From Rubrolithibacter sp043763625 (GTDB lineage Bacteria > Bacteroidota > Bacteroidia > Sphingobacteriales > Sphingobacteriaceae), in contig JAYULL010000072.1 of NCBI GenBank assembly GCA_043763625.1, forward strand, positions 1-13,489: 13,489 bases of DNA, given 5' to 3'. How positions within the stretch are numbered: the stretch's first letter is position 1; each line of letters starts with the position of its first letter. Both the position numbers and the translations under genes were made by a program. The notes below the pieces were generated by a model, which was not told the DNA's origin, did no database searches, and worked only from the letters and a program-made list of their open reading frames with translations. Below, piece by piece: positions 6,415 to 11,084 of the stretch.

Positions 6415-8448
6415 TTGAGCTTAACGTGTCTTGCCGTAAATTTTGTTTACTTGGGTGCATACTTATTTAATACATTTCCCATAATAAATACAACTACAGA
6501 AACACCGATCGCGCTACACACAACAGTCTGCTTTATTTTACTTAGCCTTAGTTTGCTTTTAATTCACCCTTTTGGGGGTGTTATGAAAATTATTACGTCT
6601 GAATCGCTTGGAGGCTCTTTAGCTAGAAAGAGATTGTTATGGATTCTCATCACCTCTTTTATTATTGGATATCTGCGTTTATTGGGGCAGAAGCTTGGTC
6701 TCTATTCCATGGAATTCGGCATCGCCCTTCTAGTTGTTTTTAACGTTATGGTTGCTGTTGTAGTAATGTTATCATATGGACACTCCCTAAATAAGATTCA
6801 ATCAGAATGGAAAATTGCGGAGCACCATTTAAAATTAAGCGAACAGAAGTTTTCGCATGCTTTCACCTATTCCGGAGTCGGAATGGCATTAGTTGCGCCC
6901 GATGGAACATGGCTTGACGTAAACCCTGCTGTCTGCAATATCTTGGGGTATACTAAAGATGAACTGTTAAAATTAACTTTCCAAGATGTTTCTCATCCAA
7001 ACGACTTAGAAAAAGACATGGAATATGTACGGAGAACATTAGCGGGTGAAATAGACAGTTACCAGCTGGAGAAAAGGTATTATCATAAAGGAGGGGAAGT
7101 AATTTGGGCGAGATTAACAGTTTCGATTGTTCGGGAAGCAGATAAACCCCAATTCTTTATATCTCAAATTGCCGATATAACGGCTATGAAATCATTGGTG
7201 GATAACTTGCGAAAAAAGAATAATGAATTAACGATTTTAAAAGAAAAAGCTGAGTGTGCAGTAAAAGTTAAATCGGAGTTTTTGGCAAATATATCACATG
7301 AACTGCGTACGCCTCTTAACAACGCCTTAATATTATCCGAACTTCTTTTACAAAATAACTCGGGCAACCTTTCACAAAAACAACTTGATTGGATTGATGT
7401 GATCAATAAGTCGGGGAAGGATTTACTAACCTTGATTAATGACCTTTTAGATTTAGCAAAAATTGAATCAAAAAATGTAGAACTCTACTACAGTAAAACT
7501 CACGTAGCGGAAATTTTTCGTGACATGGAGCTAATCTTTGCCGGAATAAGTAACCGGAAGTCAATCGAATTCAAAACAGTAATTGATCCCTTTGTTCCCC
7601 AATATATTAAAACAGACAAACAGCGATTAGGCCAGATATTAAAAAATCTTTTATCCAACGCGTTTAAATTTACTCCGCAAGGCGGAAAAGTTAGTATGTA
7701 TCTGAGTCTTAGTGATGTCAATGAAGAGAAATTTTTGGAAATACAAGTGAGAGATTCCGGGATAGGGATTGAAAAGGAGAAAATGGAATTAATTTTTAAT
7801 GCTTTCAAACAAGCAGATTCTTCTACTACCAGACAATACGGAGGTACCGGATTGGGGTTATCAATCAGCAAGGAACTTGTTGAGTTGTTTGGAGGATCTA
7901 TATCAACGCAAAGCGAAGTTGGGAAAGGCAGTACTTTTTGTATTAAGATACCGCTTATACTTTCTGAATATACGCGTTTAAAGGGAATTGAAAATGCAAA
8001 TGATGACAGGATTTCGAAAGAAATAATGAATCCGATCAGTGATTCATTAAGAGGTAAAAAAATACTTGTAGTGGATGATAATCTGCGAAATGTGTTTGCA
8101 CTTAGTTCCTTATTAGAAGAACACGGTGCGGAGATACTTTCGGTATCTGACGGAAAAGAGGCTCTTCATGCGTTACTCGAAGTCAAAGAAATTGCTGTAA
8201 TTTTAATGGATATGATGATGCCGGAAATAGATGGATATGAAGCTATGAAGCATATTCGTTTTAACCCGCGATATAAAGATATCCCTGTTATAGCACTTAC
8301 AGCTAAAGCTATGACAGGAGACGCGAAAAAGTGCTTAGAAGCAGGCGCATCTGACTACATCTCGAAACCGTTTGTTAACGAATACCTTATCTCGCAAATT
8401 GAGTATTGGATAAACCAAAGTAAAGAAAAACAAGAGGCTTTTGTATAA
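6415..8448 (+). CDS. Hybrid sensor histidine kinase (membrane-PAS-HisKA-HATPase-receiver), downstream part of a frameshifted gene
   Basis: 677 codons from a TTG, but the frame is open from 6391 and really continues the preceding ORF. Numbering from 6415: four more membrane helices (about 1-20, 31-52, 72-90, 100-120); PAS about 138-262; HisKA with phospho-acceptor H295 in SHELRTPLNN; HATPase with N box NLLSNAFKFTP near 413, G1 DSGIGI near 447 and G2 GGTGLGLSISKEL near 476; receiver about 551-667 with D599 (MDMMMPEIDG) and K in SKPF. All catalytic residues are present. Autophosphorylation on H295 with transfer to D599 is expected, then onward to an unseen HPt or regulator. Translated alone from TTG 6415 or ATG 6583 it would lack half the sensor. 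No terminator is clear after the stop. Confidence 0.88.
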   Translation: MSLTCLAVNFVYLGAYLFNTFPIINTTTETPIALHTTVCFILLSLSLLLIHPFGGVMKIITSESLGGSLARKRLLWILITSFIIGYLRLLGQKLGLYSMEFGIALLVVFNVMVAVVVMLSYGHSLNKIQSEWKIAEHHLKLSEQKFSHAFTYSGVGMALVAPDGTWLDVNPAVCNILGYTKDELLKLTFQDVSHPNDLEKDMEYVRRTLAGEIDSYQLEKRYYHKGGEVIWARLTVSIVREADKPQFFISQIADITAMKSLVDNLRKKNNELTILKEKAECAVKVKSEFLANISHELRTPLNNALILSELLLQNNSGNLSQKQLDWIDVINKSGKDLLTLINDLLDLAKIESKNVELYYSKTHVAEIFRDMELIFAGISNRKSIEFKTVIDPFVPQYIKTDKQRLGQILKNLLSNAFKFTPQGGKVSMYLSLSDVNEEKFLEIQVRDSGIGIEKEKMELIFNAFKQADSSTTRQYGGTGLGLSISKELVELFGGSISTQSEVGKGSTFCIKIPLILSEYTRLKGIENANDDRISKEIMNPISDSLRGKKILVVDDNLRNVFALSSLLEEHGAEILSVSDGKEALHALLEVKEIAVILMDMMMPEIDGYEAMKHIRFNPRYKDIPVIALTAKAMTGDAKKCLEAGASDYISKPFVNEYLISQIEYWINQSKEKQEAFV

Positions 8449-8521
8449 GGTTTGAATGACTTTATTAAAGTGCAGCGCTATGTTTCAATTTTTCTGTGTT
8501 CGATATAATAGAGACTTTAGC

Positions 8522-8599
8522 ATGAATAAACAGGTATATTACGACATTTCCCAAATCAAAAAAGCGCTAAGCCGTAATTTTAAATATGCACCCTTTTAA
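8522..8599 (+). other. 25-codon ORF in a decayed intergenic stretch
   Basis: ATG 8522 to TAA 8597-8599 encodes a basic 25-residue peptide (QVYYDISQIKKALSRNFKY). Skipping one T in the TTTT at 8594-8597 extends it by 12 residues (FKNVLQSEISP) to TAA at about 8633, so it may be the start of a small frameshifted gene. I do not recognise it. It lies in the 417-bp gap between the kinase gene and 8866. Confidence 0.2.
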
Positions 8600-8617
8600 A
8601 AATGTGCTTCAATCTGA

Positions 8618-8752
8618 AATATCTCCGTAAGAGCTATCATAACTATAGCGCACGAACTATTGCAAGAGCTTATCCTTGAAGCTAGAGTAACGAGGCGTTT
8701 TTTAGAAAGCCTACTTGAGCATTTTAGTCCGGTTAAAGCTGTTAAATTTTAA
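8618..8752 (+). pseudogene. Possible C-terminally cut DinB-like fragment
   Basis: An open stretch of 44 codons with no ATG, between TGA 8615-8617 and TAA 8750-8752. The core, HELLQELILEARVTRRFLES, resembles the first helix of DinB-superfamily proteins (pattern L.QE...EA..TRR.LE.VP...F.WKP). After that the similarity fades. If correct, this is the N-terminal tip of a DinB-like thiol-transferase-fold gene whose start and remaining 120 or so residues are gone. It is equally compatible with chance coding-like sequence. The rest of 8449-8865 shows nothing further that I can support. Confidence 0.25.
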
Positions 8753-8865
8753 AAAGTTTCTATTGCCGGTTGTATAGGTTCATCTTCTTGCAGAGTATTA
8801 AAAATTACAAATACTTTAAGCTTTGTGCTAAGAATGGTGGTACATGCGAAGTTTCTAAATAGAAA

Positions 8866-9291
8866 TTAAGCAGAAACCAAAAACTTTTCCTTCTGATTTA
8901 GTTTGCTCTCGTAATTAGCTAACCCTAACTCAGCGACGTATTTACAATTAGCAGGATGATTAGGACTTATGAAGACCGGCATATCAAACCCTAATTCAAC
9001 ATAATATTGAGTAATGAAATTCTGAATAGGAAGACTGTTAGCAGTATTTTTAATATCTTCAGTTAACGTTTTTAAAGGTTTTAGCAAAAGTTGAATTTGA
9101 TATACTTCAAATTCTTCATATAACGGTACCCAACGAGAAATACGACCTACTTGCACCTGTATTCCTGAACGATTAACTCCTATTAGGACACCAATTTGCT
9201 CTTCAATCATCTCATTAACATCTCTCAATACTACCTTTTGGCCTATATACCTTGTATATATTTTTAGCTTTTCTTTAACAGTTAGACGCAT
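8866..9291 (-). CDS. Hypothetical protein, 141 aa
   Basis: I do not recognise a named family. The protein starts with a short helix and strand (KEKLKIYTRYIGQKVVLRDV), followed by a small strand-rich region (EQIGVLIGVNRSGIQVQV, then SRWVPLYEEFEVYQIQL) and LLLKPLKTLTEDI, a pattern that from memory recurs as 'LLRPLSxLTdE' in short Bacteroidota proteins of unknown function. It has no signal peptide, membrane helix or catalytic motif, and is probably cytoplasmic. The start is supported by a promoter 17 bp upstream whose spacer is a perfect palindrome, so it is a regulated, living gene in a stretch of gene debris. Codon composition looks like its neighbours. Confidence 0.7.
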   Translation of the reverse strand: MRLTVKEKLKIYTRYIGQKVVLRDVNEMIEEQIGVLIGVNRSGIQVQVGRISRWVPLYEEFEVYQIQLLLKPLKTLTEDIKNTANSLPIQNFITQYYVELGFDMPVFISPNHPANCKYVAELGLANYESKLNQKEKFLVSA

Positions 9292-9308
9292 AATAATAGA
9301 ACTTGAAG

Positions 9309-9340
9309 CAAATATAATACTAAATATATTAGTATTACAA
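9309..9340 (-). promoter_or_regulatory. Bacteroidota-type promoter for the 141-aa gene
   Basis: On the minus strand TTG (9340-9338) and TATATTTG (9316-9309) are separated by 21 bp. This fits the -33 TTG / -7 TAnnTTTG consensus reported for Bacteroidota, whose spacers run from 17 to the low twenties. The -7 element ends 17 bp before the ATG at 9291, so a short leader of about 10 nt is expected. It is the only perfect TAnnTTTG match with a spaced TTG that I found in a gene-start region of this window. Confidence 0.6.
9315..9337. promoter_or_regulatory. Perfect 9-bp inverted repeat filling the promoter spacer (candidate operator)
   Basis: TAATACTAA at 9315-9323 and TTAGTATTA at 9329-9337 are exact reverse complements around a 5-nt centre (ATATA). 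The repeat fills the 21-bp spacer of the promoter above and runs 2 bp into the -7 element. A dimeric repressor bound here would block polymerase. The binding protein is unknown; as DNA structure alone it would be a weak, AT-rich hairpin with no T tract, so a terminator is unlikely. Confidence 0.5.
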
Positions 9341-9344
9341 GTTT

Positions 9345-9467
9345 TTATCTACGTCTCATGTAAAGTTCTTCCGGCTGTTCAATTATCTGTTCATAGAACT
9401 TAATAGGCAGTACGCTGCCGCTGATTAACCTCCGGCCAAACGATGTTGCGTTACTTCGATAGATGCA
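9345..9467 (-). pseudogene. C-terminal remnant of an unidentified gene
   Basis: An open minus-strand frame of 40 codons between TAA (9470-9468) and stop TAA (9347-9345), with no plausible start. The peptide includes ATSFGRRLISGSVLPIKFYE and then QIIEQPEELYMRRR, a protein-like composition (amphipathic, balanced charge) rather than random AT-rich sequence. I cannot name the family. It lies between the 141-aa gene and the sterol-desaturase fragment, on the same strand as both, and looks like the tail of a gene whose front has been lost. Confidence 0.35.
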
Positions 9468-9496
9468 TTAAACTATTCTTTGGAGAGGAAGTGCGG

Positions 9497-9766
9497 TTAT
9501 CTATCTATTCCATTATTTATGTCTTTGAATAACACCATTTCACGAATTCTGGATGAAGCCCCATCGTAAAAGCCTGTATCTAAAAAAAAATCCTTCGGAT
9601 TTTTAAATGTCACAAATAAAATATCAAATATAGGAAGGTCAGAATAATTATATGCATGAATACCTTTTGCATGGTGCAATGAGTGCGATTCGGGTCTTTG
9701 AAAAATATACCCCATCCATTGAGGAGTTTTAATATTGGCATGTTGGATAACAGACTGAAGAAGATT
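9497..9766 (-). pseudogene. C-terminal fragment of a sterol desaturase / fatty acid hydroxylase family protein
   Basis: The open frame runs 89 codons from an in-frame TAG (9769-9767) to the stop at 9499-9497; the first ATG is at 9715. The peptide QHANIKTPQWMGYIFQRPES, then HSLHHAKGIHAYNYSDLPIF, DILFVTFKNPKDF and GFYDGASS is the conserved C-terminal part of di-iron membrane hydroxylases, including the last histidine cluster (H.LHH). Known family members are about 250-300 aa with three earlier His motifs (HxxxH, HxxHH) in membrane helices; all of that is missing, so this cannot be an active enzyme. The natural C-terminus seems intact. The break at 9751-9766 is shared with a plus-strand gene fragment, pointing to a deletion. 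Confidence 0.8.
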
Positions 9767-9894
9767 CTACCGGTGTGCTGTATAGTCTTGGAGGTTTCTT
9801 TGTTGAAGTGGTATATGGTAAGTTAACATCTTTTAAAAGCAAACAATTGTTGGAACCTTGTTTAAATACTGTTTCTTTAAAATCCATTGTCTAA
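9751..9894 (+). pseudogene. C-terminal fragment of a small hypothetical protein
   Basis: 47 codons open from just after TAA 9748-9750 to TAA 9892-9894, with no start codon. The peptide EDSTGVLYSLGGFFVEVVYG, then KLTSFKSKQLLEPCLNTVSL, resembles, from memory, the end of short Bacteroidota proteins with a 'Y.LpgFfVEVyYd......sFkS...LEPYL' pattern (function unknown). The front of the gene is missing and the fragment begins exactly where the opposite-strand desaturase fragment begins. It is probably a remnant of a divergently transcribed neighbour of the desaturase gene. Confidence 0.4.
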
Positions 9895-10020
9895 TGAATA
9901 ACGTATATGACTAAGAGAGTTCCGAGAAATACTTTCACAGGTTATACTCATTAAGCGAACACTTGTATAAAGTCGTTCACTTATGTAAATATTAATTCTC
10001 ATATTTGTTTTAACAAAAAG

Positions 10021-10090
10021 GGTCAGATGGCCGATTGGAAGGCGAAAGTTTGCAAGACTTTTAATAGTGGTTCAAATCCATTTCTGACCT
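10021..10090 (+). tRNA. tRNA-Cys (anticodon GCA)
   Basis: A complete 70-nt cloverleaf. The acceptor stem GGTCAGA (10021-10027) pairs perfectly with TCTGACC (10083-10089), and the discriminator is U at 10090, the hallmark of tRNA-Cys. The D stem is GCC/GGC with loop GATTGGAA. The anticodon arm is AAAGT / TTGCAAG / ACTTT, giving anticodon GCA. The variable loop has 4 nt. The T arm is AGTGG / TTCAAAT / CCATT with one G-U pair. U8, A14, G18G19, U33 and the TTC of the T loop are in place. CCA is not encoded. A Rho-independent terminator follows 26 bp later. The anticodon stem is unusually A/T-rich (one G-C pair) and position 38 is G, so it is somewhat divergent but should fold. Confidence 0.92.
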
Positions 10091-10116
10091 CAAAACTATC
10101 TATGATTAAGAATGAG

Positions 10117-10143
10117 AGCTCGGTTGAAAGCCGGGCTTTTTTT
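10117..10143 (+). terminator. Rho-independent terminator after tRNA-Cys
   Basis: AGCTCGG (10117-10123) pairs with CCGGGCT (10131-10137) with one G-U pair, a 7-nt loop TTGAAAG, and a run of seven T (10137-10143). This is a textbook intrinsic terminator for the tRNA transcript, whose 3' end lies at 10090. Confidence 0.85.
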
Positions 10144-10204
10144 GTTCTTTACTCTTTGCCCTATTTTAACTTTGAAAGAAGAAGATTAAGAGTCTATATA
10201 AATA

Positions 10205-10227
10205 AAACCCTGCTCCACGGCAGGTTT
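10205..10227. terminator. Possible bidirectional terminator hairpin
   Basis: CCTGC (10209-10213) pairs with GCAGG (10220-10224) around TCCACG, extended by AAA (10205-10207) with TTT (10225-10227) across a bulged C. On the minus strand the hairpin is followed by TTTTATTTAT, so it could end transcription of the minus-strand gene remnant at 10304-10603. On the plus strand the tail is weaker. Confidence 0.4.
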
Positions 10228-10303
10228 ATCAATATTTTATTTCGACTTGGAAAAACTAAAATAAGGTATTTTTAGAGACTAAATTAAGTCCGACATCGGC
10301 AAG

Positions 10304-10603
10304 TTATCGAGATAGGTGTTGTTGATGATTCGAATTAACGGGTTCTTCCGTTTTATCGCCTTCCTTTCTAGCCTGGTTCGCCTTAATCTCCTCAAGGATC
10401 TCTTGGCGGCTCAACTTTATAGAGGATACCAGTTCTTTAGATAAGCGTTTGCTGACTTTGCTGATTTTTTTGGCTGTCTTTTCTTGAACTTAAATTAAAG
10501 CTTTCAGTAACTTCTGTTATCCGAGTTGCTATACTGTCTCTAAGTTCCTTTTTACTTCGTTTCGCTTAGGTTTTATTAACGAACGAATTTTACTCTTTTT
10601 CAT
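10304..10603 (-). pseudogene. Small Lys-rich coiled-coil-like gene with two compensating frameshifts
   Basis: Starting at ATG 10603 the frame reads MKKSKIRSLIKPKRNEV and then hits TAG. The next frame continues as KKELRDSIATRITEVTESFN and LSSR. The first frame then resumes as KTAKKISKVSKRLSKELVSS, IKLSRQEILEEIKANQARK and ends LSR at TAA 10306-10304. The joins fall in A runs (minus strand): T5 at 10549-10553 on the plus strand needs one more base, and T4 at 10479-10482 one fewer. Reassembled, this is a coherent ~99-residue, highly basic, helical protein like the small Lys-rich proteins of unknown function common in Bacteroidota; a DNA-associated role is only a guess from charge. As written it has stops, so it is a pseudogene or mis-sequenced gene. 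Confidence 0.6.
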
Positions 10604-10847
10604 AAATATTTTTATTAGAGCTACATTATTAAAGAATTATTTGTTTATTATAATATGTTAATCAATAAGAAGGCATTTAACACGTAATTAATAAATGAAT
10701 GCGGCCCACTTACTGCCTCAACTGAGTCTAAGCTTTAGAATTGGCATTTTCAAAGCATTAAGCTTTTTTATCATCAAACGTTCATATAGTTTTATTAGTC
10801 TGCTAATATGCAAGTAGTATGTTCGAAGGAAAATATCTTGAAGTTAT
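10604..10847. other. AT-rich intergenic stretch
   Basis: 244 bp with stops in all frames and no gene that I can support. It must hold the promoter of the 78-aa gene: TAGTTTTA (about 10787-10794) and TATGTTCG (about 10818-10825) are one-mismatch versions of the TAnnTTTG element but lack a well-spaced TTG. The AAAGC...GCTTT hairpin with a T run near 10757 has only five base pairs and is not convincing as a terminator. Confidence 0.3.
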
Positions 10848-11084
10848 ATGGAAAATGAATTTCTGATCAATGTAAACTGGATGAGCAGAGGCGGAAACTT
10901 AGAATTATTGATCATCCCTGCCAAACATTTTTTTAATGTATTCCTAGACGATCAGGAAGTTTGCCGTCTTCGGAAGGATAAAGAACTTAACTGGTATGAC
11001 TTAAACAAAGAGCTTGATAATTACTCTGCCGAAATCATTGGGTTAGGAATTGATTTGTATTGTTTTGAATCTCCGCTCTTTTAA
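10848..11084 (+). CDS. Hypothetical protein, 78 aa
   Basis: A small acidic protein without signal peptide or membrane helix. The middle, HFFNVFLDDQEVCRLRKDKE, followed by ELNWYDLNKELDNYSAEIIG and an LGIDLY helix, looks like the short Bacteroidota proteins with an 'f.VylDde..g.l.kd...W......ls.e.v..ig..Ie.y' layout, for which no function is known. Protein-like composition and an ATG 14 nt after an AAGGAAAAT tract support a real gene. It ends tail-to-tail with the CHASE3 kinase gene, and the two stop codons overlap. Confidence 0.6.
   Translation: MENEFLINVNWMSRGGNLELLIIPAKHFFNVFLDDQEVCRLRKDKELNWYDLNKELDNYSAEIIGLGIDLYCFESPLF

Noticed and set aside
9730..9887. Minus-strand ORF of about 50 codons from ATG 9887
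   Set aside because: It is antisense to the more protein-like plus-strand fragment and runs out of frame through the desaturase remnant.
10027..10275. 82-codon plus-strand ORF
   Set aside because: It overlaps the tRNA-Cys gene and its terminator; the peptide has no protein-like features.
10757..10785. AAAGC...GCTTTTTT hairpin as terminator
   Set aside because: It has only five A/T-rich base pairs and no gene ends just upstream on that strand.
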